DNA from: Metridium senile
Taxonomy: Eukaryota; Cnidaria; Anthozoa; Actiniaria; Metridiidae
Length of the DNA: 64,000 bases
Direction: 5' to 3'
Assembly: GCA_949775045.1 (NCBI GenBank)
Contig: OX459103.1
Coordinates: 6,210,502-6,274,501, forward strand
In this document: positions 38,595 through 51,680 of the stretch, in pieces
Layout of the letters: every line of letters begins with the position of its first letter
Position numbering within the stretch: position 1 is the first letter of the stretch
Notes under the pieces: generated by a model
The model's input: only the letters and a program-made list of their open reading frames with translations
Told to the model about the DNA's origin: nothing
Databases searched by the model: none
Position numbers and translations under genes: made by a program

Positions 38595-38780
38595 TTCGAC
38601 TTTCTGCGAACTCAGACATTCCAACAGCTTGCAATTGTTGTAAAATGCGTATTTCGATGCCGTCAATCAAGGATTTAAAAGGTACCGACTTATTAATTTC
38701 CATTGACGGCAGCTAAAAACGTATTTCACAGCAAGCCGTGGGGAAGTCTGAGTTCTTAGAAAGACGAAAACCGCAATAAT
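38595..38780. mobile_element. Imperfect foldback element
   Basis: GCGAACTCAGACATTCCAAC...CAGCTTGC...GATGCCGTCAATCAA at the left is inverted at 38693-38765 (CCATTGACGGCAGC ... GCAAGCCGTGGGGAAGTCTG). Arms of about 70 bp with mismatches. Confidence 0.6.
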
Positions 38781-40385
38781 AGATTTACATAGTTTGTAAA
38801 TTTCATGTAAAATCTCTGTAAAAATGCTGTAAATTGAATTTACAGGGAAATTGTAGTTTTACATAGTATGTAAATTTTAGACAATGTCTGTAAATATCCT
38901 ATAAAAAGCAGGTAAAATGAGTGTACATTAATCATCGACACAATATAAAGTTTTTCATGGTTCACTTCAATCAACCTCAGCCTCGATAGCGTGCGATATA
39001 TTCTTTAGTAAGTTCTTAAAAAACATATAACACAAGAACCAAAAATTTGAACATAATGCAAACAACAACGAGTTTATGGGCAAATTAATCAATTTTAGTG
39101 ATAATTTGAATAAATGGTCTCCTTTCTCCCACACTTAATACGTGTTTCTGTAGTTTCAGATTGCAACGCCGCGCGCAATGCATTCTTGAGTGATTCTTGG
39201 TTGGGCTCACGAAAAAGGGGAGCCTTCTAGTTTAAAACTATGGGAGTTATCCGAAATTTCGATGTTGAATATCTAGAAATGTGTGGAGTAATAAATAGTC
39301 AACTATTAGTTAATAACTATTTTTTTTGTTGCATGGTTTAGTCTGTTGGTGTTTTTTCTCTAAACCATTTGCTCATAAAGCCATGCACAGGTAACCCAAA
39401 CTGATTTGGTTATGAAGGTCGACAAGTGAACATTCGCATGTAAAAAACTGTTATTAAGAACCAGTTAGGCTACGATTGCCCCATTAGACCCCTTTTACAT
39501 AAGAACCTATTTTAGCATAAAATTTCAAAATTTCTTATTTAAAAATCATTTCAGTGGAAACATGATGTAATCTGATGAAAATAGGCCACAAGGATATACA
39601 TAGAAAACTGAGGAATACAGTTTTCATCGTCTGACAGTACAGAGTTAAGCCTTTTACATAAGTAAATTAACATTTTTGTCAAACTGTTTGTCGTATCAAT
39701 ATTTTAGTCATTTTTTTGTCATAAATGGCGGAAATCGAAAGTACTGGCAAATATTTTATTATTTTAGCCGCACTGCCATATGAAAGATCTATCATAAATA
39801 GACATTTATGGAAAGTTTCGCTGCTCTATGCAATCAGTGCTAACTGAAAGCTATGCTAAATGCTAAATTAAAAATGTAAGGAGTTGTCCGATGTATGTTT
39901 TTCATTGAGGCCTTGTGGCGTCGTTTTGGTGTATTTTCTTATTTTTAAATTCTTATAGCTTCTTGAAAATTTTATCTCTTTTTCTCCAACTTTCACAAAT
40001 TATTTTTATGGCTAATCCCATGGTAGCTTTCTTTTTCTTACATCAGCAATTTCATATATTATGATAATTAGTTGGCGGCCATTAATAACCTCTTTATGAA
40101 GGTTCTTACATGCCGGTGTGATTTGCTGTAATTGGCCTTCAATTAAAATGTATTCGGGAAAACAAACTTCCAGAGGGAAACCAACTATCTAAATGCGAGC
40201 CAGATATAAAAGACTTATAGAGCAATTGCAAGTAAACCATGAAATCCAAACTAAGAAAGTACTAACAAATAGTGACTATTTTGTCACTGTCGCTCAACCA
40301 GAACATCTTGACACAAAAGAGTAATACACAAGAAACCTCATTATCCTTTGTTTTATTATTTTTTCTGGGTGAATAGTAGCAACAA
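38781..40385. other. No gene recognised
   Basis: AT-rich interval. 38780-38930 has repeated TGTAAATTTC/TTTACAG words. From about 40235 lies a dispersed repeat (ACCATGAAAT, TAGTGACTATTTTGTCACT) that continues beyond the MITE at 40389. Confidence 0.45.
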
Positions 40386-40388
40386 TTA

Positions 40389-40520
40389 GGGGCTGTCTAT
40401 ATGAAAGCGAGTTGTCCCTGCTAGCCGGGATAACATTTTTGTTTTGTATTCCCCGGGGGACTCAAAACAATAGAGTTATCCCGGCTAGCAGGGACAACTC
40501 GCCTTCATATAAACAGCCCC
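40389..40520. mobile_element. PIF/Harbinger-like MITE with TTA target duplication
   Basis: GGGGCTGTCTATATGAAAGC at the left and GCCTTCATATAAACAGCCCC at the right, flanked by TTA at 40386-40388 and 40521-40523. The arms continue with AGTTGTCCCTGCTAGCCGGG. The element interrupts the TAGTCACTAAATAG-containing repeat, so it is nested. Confidence 0.87.
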
Positions 40521-41280
40521 TTAGTCACTAAATAGCCAGTGACTATTTGTTAAAATGTATTTGATACATCTTGATATTATTTCATGGTTTAACTGCATTT
40601 GCTCTAGTCCGTAGCAGATTACTTATGTGCGCTGTGCAAATTGCCAATTAGAATTTGAGATATTTTTCTTTTGTGATGAACATGTTATATAAACATTTAC
40701 ATGTGAAAGCATCAACTCCCAAGGGTAGCATCAAAGCTTATAATAACTATGATTCCGGGTATGATTGCTTCAAGCAGTGTCAAGTGCGGGTCTGAAATAG
40801 ATCTAACAGGCTATAACTTGTTTCTATGTACGTTTCCACCTAATTTAAAACCTCTGGTATGAGAACTGGAACTTATGCCGGTTCCAAATATTTTTATCGA
40901 ATACGAAAGACAAAGATCCCAGTAAATTTAAATTGGGTGGAAACTGATACCAAAGGGTGGCCGAGGGGTAACAGTGATGCGTGATTTAGGCTAAAATAAG
41001 TGCGTGATTCGTGAAAATAACGAACATATTAATTGTTATTCGTGAATATCTAATTATCGATTCGTGAAACGTGATGACGAACCCCCCCCCCCCCCCCCCC
41101 CCAACACCCCCAAGTAAGCTGACGTGGGGGGAGACGGGGCATTTTAGTTAACTGTCAATTTATGCGTGCTTTATGTCAATTAAAAGGGCATTGTTTAATT
41201 ACTGAGCTTTATACGATCGAGTTACAATTCGTCGTGTGATTGTGAGCATTTGAGCATTCGAGCGTTTCGCAAACTTTGCA

Positions 41281-41614
41281 ATGTCGTACGAACTCAGCAA
41301 TAATGGCAACGTTGAGACGGGAGATATATCTGCATCTTCCCAAGTTGCTCTCACGGACATTTCGCACGGAAAAAAGCGATCGTCTTTGGAAAAGATTCTG
41401 ATAGTTTTTGCTGTTATACTGCTGGTCGTAGCAGCAGTGTTTATTGGGCTTTACATCTCCGAGAAGCAGAACGCCAAGAAGGAAGCTAACTCATCGAACA
41501 AGTCGAAATCGTCTGGGTCCACAACCGAAAACACAACCGCAAGTCCAACAACCACAACCACAACAACAAATAGTGGATTGTGTTTAACTGGAGGATGCGT
41601 CACTGTGTCTTCAA
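41281..41614 (+). CDS. First exon of an M13 metallopeptidase-like type II membrane protein (copy 2)
   Basis: This exon encodes 111 codons plus one base, ending at a GTAGGT donor in phase 1, exactly like the exon at 32136. The two proteins align throughout: NGNVETGDISASSQ in the tail, a single membrane helix (LIVFAVILLVVAAVFIGLY), EKQNAKKEANSSN, GSTTENTTASPTTTT and CLTGGCVTVSS at the end. The threonine run in the stalk is shorter than in copy 1. The 60 bases before the ATG also match copy 1 (TCGTCGTGT, GAGCATTTGAGC, CGCAAACTTTGCA), so leader and probably promoter were duplicated with the exon. Expected role: membrane anchor and stalk of a neprilysin/ECE-like zinc peptidase. No following M13 exon was found before 54 kb. 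A tandem array begins only about 130 bp into the intron. Confidence 0.72.
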
Positions 41615-41739
41615 GTAGGTTGAGTTGTTGGATGTGATTTGTATTTTATATGTCAGTGTATTAATTGTGTAACATTTCAAAAATGGTCATTATACAAAGG
41701 CGTACATACCTATCAGAGCGATGTATTTATAAATACGAT

Positions 41740-42345
41740 TTATCATACTATTTATTCTCTGTAGTTACATGTACCCGGGCATGTAGTTATGCCGTGGTTG
41801 CTAGTTAAGGCGCACACTGCCTCCACGCTGAGCACAACTATCAGAGCGGTTTTTTTTAAAATACGATTTATCATACTATTTATTCTCTGTTGTAACATGT
41901 ACCCGGGCATGTAGTGATGCCGTGGTTGCTAGTTAAGGCGCACACTGCCTCCACGCTGAGCACAACTATCAGAGCGGTTTTTTTAAAATACGATTTATCA
42001 TACTATTTATTCTCTGTAGTTACATGTACCCGGGCATGTAGTAATGCCGTGGTTGCTAGTTAAGGCGCACACTGCCTCCACGCTGAGCACAACTATCAGA
42101 GCGGTTTTTTAAAATACGATTTATCATACTATTTATTCTCTGTTGTAACATGTACCCGGGCATGTAGTGATGCCGTGGTTGCTAGTTAAGGCGCACACTG
42201 CCTCCACGCTGAGCACAACTATCAGAGCGGTTTTTTAAAATACGATTTATCATACTATTTATTCTCTGTAGTAACATGTACCCGGGCATGTAGTAATGCC
42301 GTGGTTGCTAGTTAAGGCGCCATTTGCCTCCACGCTGAGAACAAC
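41740..42345. repeat. Five-unit 126-128-bp tandem array with alternating variants
   Basis: Units centre on ACATGTACCCGGGCATGTAG, GCCGTGGTTGCTAGTTAAGG and CTGCCTCCACGCTGAGCAC. Spacing of the CCCGGG core is 128, 127, 126, 126; the differences come from the T run. Units alternate between GTAGTTACATG and GTTGTAACATG forms, suggesting growth as a dimer. Confidence 0.93.
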
Positions 42346-42349
42346 AGAA

Positions 42350-45300
42350 CCAATGTTTATGTAGAGTATTTGACATTCGCTATACCGATGACGTTTATTT
42401 ATAAAAGACGCAAACTGCAGTGTACCAGGGTGGTGTCACGGTTTAGAGTAGTTTTGATGGGTATAATTCTGTGTTTACAAGCGTATGTTCTAACATAGTA
42501 GTACCAGTCTCAATGCGCCATACCAGGAACAATTATAGCTACAATGTAGCACACCAGAACCAATGCGGTCGCCGTAGTCACACACACGGTCTGCCATCTG
42601 ATACAGTAGTTTTCATTAACCCGTGAAACGCTCGTTAGTGTATTACTCTTTAATACACTCTAATTTCATTGTGTTCCTTTATTCTTATTTGACTTTTACA
42701 CTTTAATTAATACAATTTGTTTCACGGCTTAATGAAAACCACTCTATATATACTTCAATGTAATGTTTGTCAGTTTTACTAGTAAAGCTCATTTTTAAAG
42801 ATGAGAAGAAGGCCTAAAACCTTCTTATTGCGCTTAACAACCATTAAACACATATTAAACACTGTTTGCATATCTTGTAATGTATATTGGGCATGACAAT
42901 GGCAATTATAATTTTTAAATGGAAACTAGCGAGTAAACTAGTATAGGCTGCGTCGGTGTTTGATATAAACGATAGGTAATATAAGGAAATTTGTAACACC
43001 ATAAAAAAAAAAGTTGACTTAACTTTACTGACGTCTCAAGCTTTAGCCCTTCGTCGGAGTAAATTTACATCAAAATGTATGTAATGCAAGGGTATATGAA
43101 GTGATTTTAGAACATGTTCATGCATTTGTGGTATATCAGGCGATAGCTATCAAATACGACATACTTGACGCACACTGCAGTTTATAATCGAGGTGTCAAT
43201 ATTGCTACGTATGTTTTAAATTCCAGTGCACTTCAGATAACCCCGGTTAAACATCATCAATCTTTTGTCCTCAAACAAAAAAAATTCGTCACTCGATTTG
43301 AACCGAATGCAATGCGTCTTTCAGCCTGAAGAGCAGGCACTCTTGAGGAGCTTTGGGAAAAACGGAATTTTGGGGTTATTTACTAGTGCTCGACCGGTCA
43401 TCTTTAAGTAGGAATTTTATGCATTTTATTCCGTTGCGCAATGAAAATAATTAAATAGATACAAGGTTGTACAAACTTTCAGAATGTCGAAAGGTCGGGG
43501 GCTGTCATGTCTTCTAGTTTGATAGCAGAATGCAAATCTGTTTCAGCAGATTCTGCTAGTAAAGTGTAAAGTGAGATAAACGTCCTCTGCCAGCAGCGGG
43601 GTAAGGCAGAGCATGTACGTTCTAGTAAAGTCATAGATTTTTTGTATGCTCCGACTGACTTTCAGTATGCTTCAAACTAATTGTCAGATCAGAAAAACCC
43701 AAAAATCAAATTAAGGTGACTGGCTACTTTTGGAAATAATGTTAAACTTTTCTTTAAACTACGATTTTTTAATGTGAAATTTAATGCGCATTCCAAATAT
43801 GAAAAGAAAAATGGGGTGTCCCGAGCTCATTTCCGAGATAATCAGCATTTAATGTCTTGAGTGCCTACGCGCGAGATTTTGAAGCAATATTTGCGAAAAC
43901 GGAAACGATATGAAAAAAAAAAAAATCACAATTCATAAGAAAATAGTTTTTTTCATACTATTTCAAGCACAAATGCCGGCTAATGAATCATTTTTAAATA
44001 CAACATGGATAGTTTTGAATAAAAAACACAGAAATACCTTTCAATTTTTTGTCCTATATATAAAGCAAGGTTTTGAGCCCTGAAATAATAGATCTACCGG
44101 AATAAATTTATTTTGTGTTTGACAAGGTTTCCCAATATTAAATTTCGAGGTTAATGTTAGCTCAGTTTTAATTAAACTAAATTAAAAAATATTAATCTAA
44201 ATTGGATTATATGTGATTGTTTATACTTTGCCGATTATAAGATAAATTGGTATTAAATAATAAAGGTTTCGCTGCTAAATTAAAGAATATGCTCGTGATA
44301 TATTATACAATCACATTCTTACCATTTTGAAACTAAGATTGTAAATTCTCTTCAAAACGACGTTGAAAATTTTATTTAATTTTTTAGTTGCTCTAGAAAA
44401 TTTATTAACTTTATGATTAACATATGTTTGTTCATTTTGACGCGTGAAAAAAATCACTTCTTCAACGTCCAAATCTTATAGTGTCTTACAAGTGTCTTAC
44501 TAATTCGGGAGACTCAGACCCACACTCACTACTTTAATCTTTAATAACATACTCTCAAAACAATATAAAAACTACTATACTACCTCTGCATTAAATATTT
44601 TAGCACACAACTCTGCGCACATGTTGATTCTTCAAGTTGCGGCAAAGACGTACCTAAATTAAATTATGATAGGCCTTTATGTGCGATAGAAAGCATTAAG
44701 TCTACTAGCACAAATAGCATTTAATTTTCTTCTTCTTCTTCTTCGTTTTAACCTTCGTCACAATATGTATTTGAGGCATTTATAATTCAATCCAATTTGG
44801 AGGTCAATAATTTAATTCCCTGTATCAACATACTTTGGTAACTGCGAAAGTTTAAGTCAACATTCCAGTCAACACTAAGTCAACACTACACTATTGATGA
44901 TGTTACCAAGAAAATTAGACAAACACTTGGTGGACCCTCCTTCATTTCAATGATAAAAGAATAGCCTGTAAAATAAACAATACATTGTATATACTTTTAC
45001 GCCAAAACTTCGAGAATACGAGTTAAGCATGGAGTTCTTGCTAGGAAAAATAGGGAGCAATCTGATTCAAGTTGAATTCTCAACTTTTTTCATAAGAGTT
45101 TCACGTAAACGTATTTAAATGACTCTTGCAGCCAAATAACTCGTGAGAAACATGAGGAACAATTTATTTTAAGTTGCCTTTTTACTAGTATTATTAAAAG
45201 AAAAGTGATAGGTTATTGTTTAGAACATTTCGGAAATTTGATTAAAATGTTTATTATCTATCTTCTGATGATGTAGGCGTCCGACGAAAGCTCAAGATAC

Positions 45301-45505
45301 AAATATATACAGTAGTACATGGCCTCAAACCTAATCTTTTTAATTTTTATTAAACTATAGTGCAATACCCCAGTTTTGTGTTTTAATTCAGGTTCATTCG
45401 TGTACAGACGTGTTTTATCCTATTCCTTAAATATTGACACTGGTTCAAGGGTGTTGAGTGACACTTTAAATTCATCAATTAAGCCCTTTGAAAGGCGGGA
45501 AATTT
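42350..45505. other. No gene recognised
   Basis: Contains one diverged monomer of the AACTAGTG family (about 42925-42970) and, at 42995-43070, a GACGTCTCAAGCTTTAGCCC segment similar in style to retroposon ends. The rest is AT-rich with no M13-type exon and no useful ORF. Confidence 0.45.
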
Positions 45506-45510
45506 ACCTA

Positions 45511-45584
45511 CAGGGAGCCCGAGCTCATGATTAACGAACTGGGGTTATTTTTAGTAAATGTGTCATGAGCATGGGCTCCCTGTG
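45511..45584. mobile_element. Short relative of the 311-bp foldback MITE
   Basis: ACAGGGAGCCCGAGCTCATGA at the left and TCATGAGCATGGGCTCCCTGT at the right share their ends with the element at 3954-4264, but the interior is only about 30 bp. No convincing target duplication. Confidence 0.7.
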
Positions 45585-46474
45585 TTTTAAAATGCTGTGT
45601 CACGATGATGCATTTTTTAAGATGAACTGCATTTTTTTTAAAAGTAGATTTAGAGTCGTATAACAATAGAAAACTAATTCAGTATAACAATCAATAATTG
45701 AAAATAACGACTAATAATACGCCTGATCCAAACGTAAACGGCGTTTTCGGTCGGCCGGAAATGGAGGTTTTCGAATACGCTCTCCAGACCAAGTGGAGAT
45801 TTTTGAAAACGAAGGTTTATCCATATATAGTTCCGAGCTAAGTTTAGGTTGAGCTGTGTTCGGCTGCACGTAGGCTAGATTGATTTACAGCTTTTGATAT
45901 GCATCCAGGAATGGATAATTGCTGCCGCAGCGAAGCGAGCCTGAAGCGAGCGAAGCAAGGCAGTGATCCTATTTCAGTAAGGGGCAAAACATCGAGATTT
46001 TCATTTTTACCACAATGCTTCACTCGCGTCGTTCAGAACAATGGATGTCTTTGTTTAAACTAGCCCATAATACAGCATTATAGCATTCTTTCTCTTCTAC
46101 CACAATGCCTTTCGTGCTTCCAGTATATAATATCGTATCGTGCCAAGGATTATTCCTCTCACCTTGACACTTATAATAACTAAAATGAACCTGATCAACT
46201 TCAAACCTGTAATTACGCTAGTCATTTGGCATAGTTCGCTATTTTTATATGTACACATGTATTGCCTTGATGGTTCGTAGGTATATAAGGATAGGTTACA
46301 TTTATACGTTTTATTAAGTTGTTTACTATTTTTTCAGTTTTGTTTAAACATTGGACCGAGCCTAGGCACATTAAGTTGCAATCATTTTATCATTCAATTA
46401 TATTATTGGGTTTGTAGTTAGGCATCTACAAAAGAAATCAGCTTGAAACGTATATTAAACGTATATTACGGGAG

Positions 46475-46705
46475 ATGGTCGCTTACGAGAACCTTTAACC
46501 AGGAAATTTGTAACACGTCCGGACACAAGTCAAAAATTATCAACGAATTTCAAAATTACTTTATCTTAACTTATTGTTTGGCGGCATTTTATCCGCCACG
46601 ATATCTCTAAGGATGTTTTAGGTATTGTTTTCCAAGTCAGCAGTTTAATGTCTCTGGATCTGGTCGCTTAAGAGAGAGGAAAAACAATGACTGAAAAAGT
46701 CCAAA
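46475..46705. repeat. Inverted copy of the CTCGTAAGCGACC repeat
   Basis: GGTCGCTTACGAGAACC and TGGTCGCTTAAGAGAGAGG, with AAACAATGACTGAAAAAGTCC, are the opposite-strand counterpart of 32770-33060. Confidence 0.6.
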
Positions 46706-46911
46706 ACTTAAAATCACGTTTTTTCATCAAAACATGATAAAGTTGGCAACGATGTGAACAAGATCAGATCGAACATTTGAGAATTAAATTTAATCATACT
46801 ATTTATATATGTTCAGCCATTTATTGTGTTTTATTATATCTCTTGTGGTCACAAAACAATGGGAATTTTAAATCTAAAAATGCCCGTCCTTATCAGTAGA
46901 TATTTATTATT

Positions 46912-46912
<1 letters not shown>

Positions 46913-47001
<89 letters not shown>

Positions 47002-47390
47002 AATAATGATGATGATGATGATGATAATAATAATAATGGCTAGTTCTTATATAGCGCATTTCCAGAACCGGCTGCTCAATGCGCTTACTCAACGTATTCG
47101 AGTTGAAGGTATATCAAGGCGCATTAAGCTGCCACCATACAACCCATGTCTGAACACGGAGTTCTTTTACGTCCCTCAATGTTGTTAAATTTTGAGAGAC
47201 GGGACCTCCATTTTACGTCGCTATCCGAGAGGACGTGAAGTTCTAACGATTTGTAGATATTTAAGAAACAAAGGCAGCAACTTCTCAATTATTAAAAGAC
47301 CCTGAGTAATGGTCTGACCGGGGTTTGAACCCAGACCTTCCGCACAGTAACCCGAAGCTCTATCCACTGAGCTAATCAGTCGACGGCGGT
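46913..47390 (-). mobile_element. tRNA-derived SINE with ATT/ATG tail
   Basis: On the minus strand the element begins with a tRNA-like head: TTAGCTCAGTGGATAGAGC (A box) and GTCTGGGTTCAAACCCCGG (B box). A body of about 300 bp follows, then AATGCGCTATATAAGAAC and a tail of AT-rich triplets (46913-47038). The head does not fold into a good acceptor or anticodon stem, so it is not a working tRNA gene. Tails of the GCGCTATATAA-(ATT)n type are common in invertebrate SINEs. Confidence 0.8.
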
Positions 47391-47621
47391 TTCTTAAAGG
47401 ACTTTTAACTCGAATTCGAAGTCTAACTCGGTATATTCCATCTCAGGCCTATCATAAGATGAGTGAAACTTTCATCACTTCAAGTGTTCGACTCACTCGA
47501 GTTAACTAATTAATCGTAAAAGTTTCCTGTTTAAACTTGACCTTTATGCGAGCATTGGAAACCGTTTAATACAACCACTGAACTCTTTGTCACGTACAAA
47601 AAAGACAACTTTTTTACCAAG

Positions 47622-47838
47622 GGGAGGGGGATCGGGGATGAAAGTATCAGGTATGATCGCTTGGAATTTTCAAAAACACACCGAAAAACACACGTGGAAA
47701 TCGATGGGATTTTTTGTCTATTAATACACTAAAAATATCATGCAATCTTTACAATCGCTCTAAAATAACAAATCGCTATTTTTCTCATAATAGACACGAC
47801 GAGCATACCCGATATTTTTGCCCCCCCCCCCCCCTGGG
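47622..47838. mobile_element. G-tract-capped element fragment
   Basis: GGGGAGGGGGATCGGGGATG at the left and GACGAGCATACCCGATATTT followed by a C run at the right. Contains AAAACACACCGAAAAACACAC. Related in layout to 33969-34449 but lacks most of the iterated words. Confidence 0.5.
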
Positions 47839-48036
47839 TTCCATTCCCAGGGCTTGTGATCTTGTGATCATTAAAGCCCCACCCATCCCCCCTCTGCCAA
47901 CCCCTAAGGCCGGCACTGCACATTCACAGGCATTCTTTATGCCGACGCACACAAGAGCATGGAGCGCGCATTTTTTAGTCAAATCTTGGATCTATATTGA
48001 AAAGCCTTAATTCCTGGGATCAAAGTTTAAGATTTA

Positions 48037-48230
48037 GACCCCGTCTACACGGATCCGGATACTTTTGAAACCGCATACTTTTTGATGCGAATCGGCCTAT
48101 CGTCCACACAAATCCAGTGATCCGGTCACCGAAACCGCATACTTTTGAATTGGAAACGATCAAAAGGATTCGTGTGGGCACAAATATTTCTATGCGGTTT
48201 CAGCCGGATCGGATTCGTGAAGACGAGGCC
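48037..48230. mobile_element. PIF/Harbinger-like MITE, copy 2 (TTA target duplication)
   Basis: Ends GACCCCGTCTACACGG and AGACGAGGCC, flanked by TTA at 48034-48036 and 48231-48233. Inverted relative to 7054-7253, and shares GAAACCGCATACTTTTTGAT and CGAATCGGCCTATCGTCC. Confidence 0.85.
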
Positions 48231-48999
48231 TTAATTGGAGGTTTTAAAAATGTACGCCTATCAGTTGAACTGGTGTAGACTTGAGTATTTAGTTCATACT
48301 AAGGAAAGTAGAGCTTTTAAATCAGGATATACCAAAAGATTGTAACTCTATATAAGTATTTTACGGGAAAGGGTCTCAAACTTTGGGGGGAAAATACAGT
48401 CTCCAGAAAGTCCACTCTATCATTTACTGCCACCCACCAGGAATCGTATTTTAAGAAATAGGGGCCATTCATTCATTGAACGTTTTAAAAGCGTTTTTAT
48501 TAATAGAAGCTTACTTAATTTTAGATAATTTCTTGTAGATAATTTTAAATAATGTATCATATATAAATATATTGAATTACTATTTTTCTTATTATACATA
48601 TTATATTTTTTTCTTACAAATTAACTGTAAACTGAACACGTCTGTTGTCCAGTATGTACATTTTAAATGAAATAAATAAAGACTATTATAAAAGCTCGAA
48701 GTTAAGTCAACATTTTTAATAATATTTTTTACAAATTTCATAATATTATCTATTGTTTCTAAAGGCCCGTTTACACTAGCAATTTTGTCAGGCGACAAGA
48801 GCTGCTATTTCAATAGCGACTTAAGTTTATCGCAGATTTGTCAACGCTACTTTGAACATTCTCAAAATTTAGTGCAATTTGCTGCGACTTTCTGTCTCCT
48901 AAATTCGAGCGTATTTGAAATTGCGGCGACAAAGCTGCGATAAGATCGCCATTGAAATCACCGCTCTTGTTGCACGACAAAATTGCTAGTGTAATATTA

Positions 49000-49150
49000 A
49001 GCAATTATTGGATGAGGTTGAGTATGATATCGTAAATTATCAAGACCGAGGTCTGTGTTATCTGCCGAAGCCTCCTGGCTGAGGCAGATAATACTGACTC
49101 GAGGTCTTGATAATTTACGATATCATGCGAAAACCGAATTCAATAATTGT
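49000..49150. mobile_element. Foldback element with ATCAAGACC arms
   Basis: CAATTATTGGATGAGGTT ... ATATCGTAAATTATCAAGACC pairs with GGTCTTGATAATTTACGATA ... CAATAATTG. The inner hairpin uses TATCTGCC and GGCAGATA. Arms of about 65 bp, non-coding. Confidence 0.78.
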
Positions 49151-49449
49151 TTTATTATACATTTTTTAAAGTAAAAGTACAATTATAATCAGGTAAAAGA
49201 GACAATAACAAGCAAATCTCGCTGCCATTTTCACATCAACTCCCTGAGAACGGAGAGAGCCTGGGAACTTGACAGTGATAACTACAGACAATGCAATTAT
49301 CACTGTCAAGTTCACATGCTACTCAGATTTAGCCGTGTGCTCTCAGCCAATCAGATTCAATGTATTTAGTAAAATGTATAATAAATACGATTATTTGTAG
49401 TTAAACTATATAGAGTAAAATGCGCCTAAGTTTCTCAGTAAGAAAACAA

Positions 49450-49515
49450 TTATTAGAGTGAAAATAGACGATAACTAGCGGTTAAACTAGTGTAGGCTGT
49501 GTCGACCTTACTAAT
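49450..49515. repeat. Isolated monomer of the AACTAGTG repeat
   Basis: GACGATAACTAGCGGTTAAAC and TAGTGTAGGCTGTGTCG match the degenerate field at 19-21 kb. Confidence 0.65.
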
Positions 49516-49973
49516 TAAGCAAGTAAAGTAAAACAAATGTACAAAAACAGTAATTAAACTAGTGTGGTTTCTTCAAAACAATTGCCATTTTTAAAATTTT
49601 GTCCGACCTTTCCGAAATCATATTTCATCAAAGAAAAACTAACTATTTTCCACTTACCTTATTTTGAAGCTACATTAAAATTGTTTGGGATGAATATAGT
49701 GTATTATAAACAGTAAGTTACCCAGATTTAGGATCAAAACTTGCAGATATTGTAGTCCTGCTACTCACAATGTTCGCCATCTTGGATCTGGCTTAGAAAC
49801 CTCGCATTTTAGCACAGGAAGCCCAATCGCAAATTTATTGAATAAATTCTAAATTTAGTTACCATATAATCTTTGCTTGATGAGCGGTTTTCAAAAGGCA
49901 GCATTTCATCCAGGAGTTCCCGCAGTATAATTTATCGTGTGTTGATATCATTTACATATGAATATTTATATCT

Positions 49974-50106
49974 TATTAGACAGTTTGATGTGTAATATGG
50001 CTGGTTATTTTACGAGTGAGATACTATATTGAACCTTTGCGGGAGTCAAAATGCAAGTTAACGAGTAAAATATCCAGCCATATTACACATCAAACTGTCT
50101 AATAAT
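49974..50106. mobile_element. Foldback element with AGACAGTTTGATGTGTAATA arms
   Basis: TTAGACAGTTTGATGTGTAA ... GGCTGGTTATTTTAC is inverted at 50066-50105 (GTAAAATATCCAGCC ... TTACACATCAAACTGTCTAA). It is followed by a duplicated AT-rich segment: TTATCGAACTATCAGAAAAA occurs at about 50116 and again at about 50226. Confidence 0.75.
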
Positions 50107-50477
50107 TTTTTTTTATTATCGAACTATCAGAAAAAAGGTTTTGTTTTTGATAAAGCAAAATATATTCATGCAACATAAAATAAGCAACATACAAAAAAAT
50201 CTTCACCAAACTAATAAGTTTATATTATTATCGAACTATCAGAAAAAAGTTTTTGTCTTTTGATAAAGCAAAATATATTCATGCAACATGCAATAAGCAA
50301 TAAGCAACATGCAACGAAATCAATTGTTTAGCGCACCGATTGGCAATATTTATATGGCAAGGTTTTTCGTAGAGCATTGGTTACACAAATTTTTGTTCCT
50401 AACAAAACATACACAGTCTTATTCTCTGTTTTATAAGCTTCAAAATGATATATATTACTTTTATACTATAATTGTAA

Positions 50478-50597
<120 letters not shown>

Positions 50598-51161
50598 TAA
50601 GTCTTTATTAATAAGATAAAAATACATATCCTATTTTACATCAGTATAAGATTAAAAGTATAGCAATAATAATAATAATAATAATAAATTTACAAAATAC
50701 ATCGATATTAAAAAAGATAAAATATATATAACTCTCAATATTTAAAAATTTGTCTCTCAAATATTTAAAAATTAGTCTACTACTAAAAACGTTCATCATT
50801 CTTTCTGTGTTAATTTTAGGTCTAACTACACTAGGTTTTCTTAATGCATATTTTGCATATTTTCTTTTTTCTTTGGAAGGAGAGGACGTAGTGGGTGATT
50901 ATCCATTTTTTTCACTTTATTATCTAAGTTCCTATCCATCATTTCAAGGTGACGCGCTAAACACTATAATTTTTTCAGTTAACTTAGAGCATGTGAAAGC
51001 ACCCCGCGAACTTTGACTGTATCCATAACCAGTTATTCTTATTAAAACATTGAGCTTTAGAATAAAAATAAATAAAGAAAAAAATATTGCCAATTAGTTC
51101 CGGTTTTTTATTAGTTTACTTGAATATCTTTTTGTATTGCAACTTTCTTTTTATTAGAAAT

Positions 51162-51680
51162 AAAAACCGTGATGAGCTTTCTTTCAGTTGGCACTGATGA
51201 TTCAATAACAATGCGTTATTCAAATTTTCAGCAGCTTGTCCACAATAAGCTAATAATGATTATTTTTTTTGCATGGAAAACTTTCTTTCATTTATAGGAA
51301 TAAAACCATCAGCTTTCTTTCAGTTGGCACTGACATTACATAACACTGCGTTATTCAAATTTTCAGCAGCTTGTCCACAATAAGCTAATAATGATTATTT
51401 TTTTGCATGGAAAACTTTCTTTCATTTATAGGAATAAAAACACCCAGCTTTCTTTCAGTTGGCACTGATGATTCAATAACACTGTATAATTCAAATTTTC
51501 AGCAGCTTGTTCACAATAAGCTAATTGGGAGTATTTTTTTGCATGGAAAACTTTCTTTCATTTATAGGAATAAAAACATCAGCTTTCTTTCAGTTGGCAC
51601 TGACGATTTAATAACACTGCGTTAGTCGAAATTTCAGCAGCTTAATTGTTCACAAGAAGCTAATTGGGAATATTTTTCAT
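51162..51680. repeat. 133-bp tandem repeat, four units
   Basis: Units share CTTTCTTTCAGTTGGCACTG, ATTCAAATTTTCAGCAGCTT and GCATGGAAAACTTTCTTTCA at a regular 133-base spacing. The frame at 51407-51625 is carried by the repeat. Confidence 0.92.

Noticed and set aside
41790..42330. tRNA-like GCCGTGGTTGCTAGTTAAGG segments in five tandem units
   Set aside because: No B box (GGTTCRANNCC) and no cloverleaf; they are part of the tandem array.
47290..47385. Possible tRNA gene (minus strand) with A and B boxes
   Set aside because: Acceptor and anticodon stems do not pair properly and a 300-bp body with a triplet tail follows, so it is a SINE head.
50750..51016. 88-codon plus-strand hydrophobic ORF
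   Set aside because: Follows an AAT microsatellite, starts at a non-ATG codon and has no partner exon; more likely a retroposon tail region.
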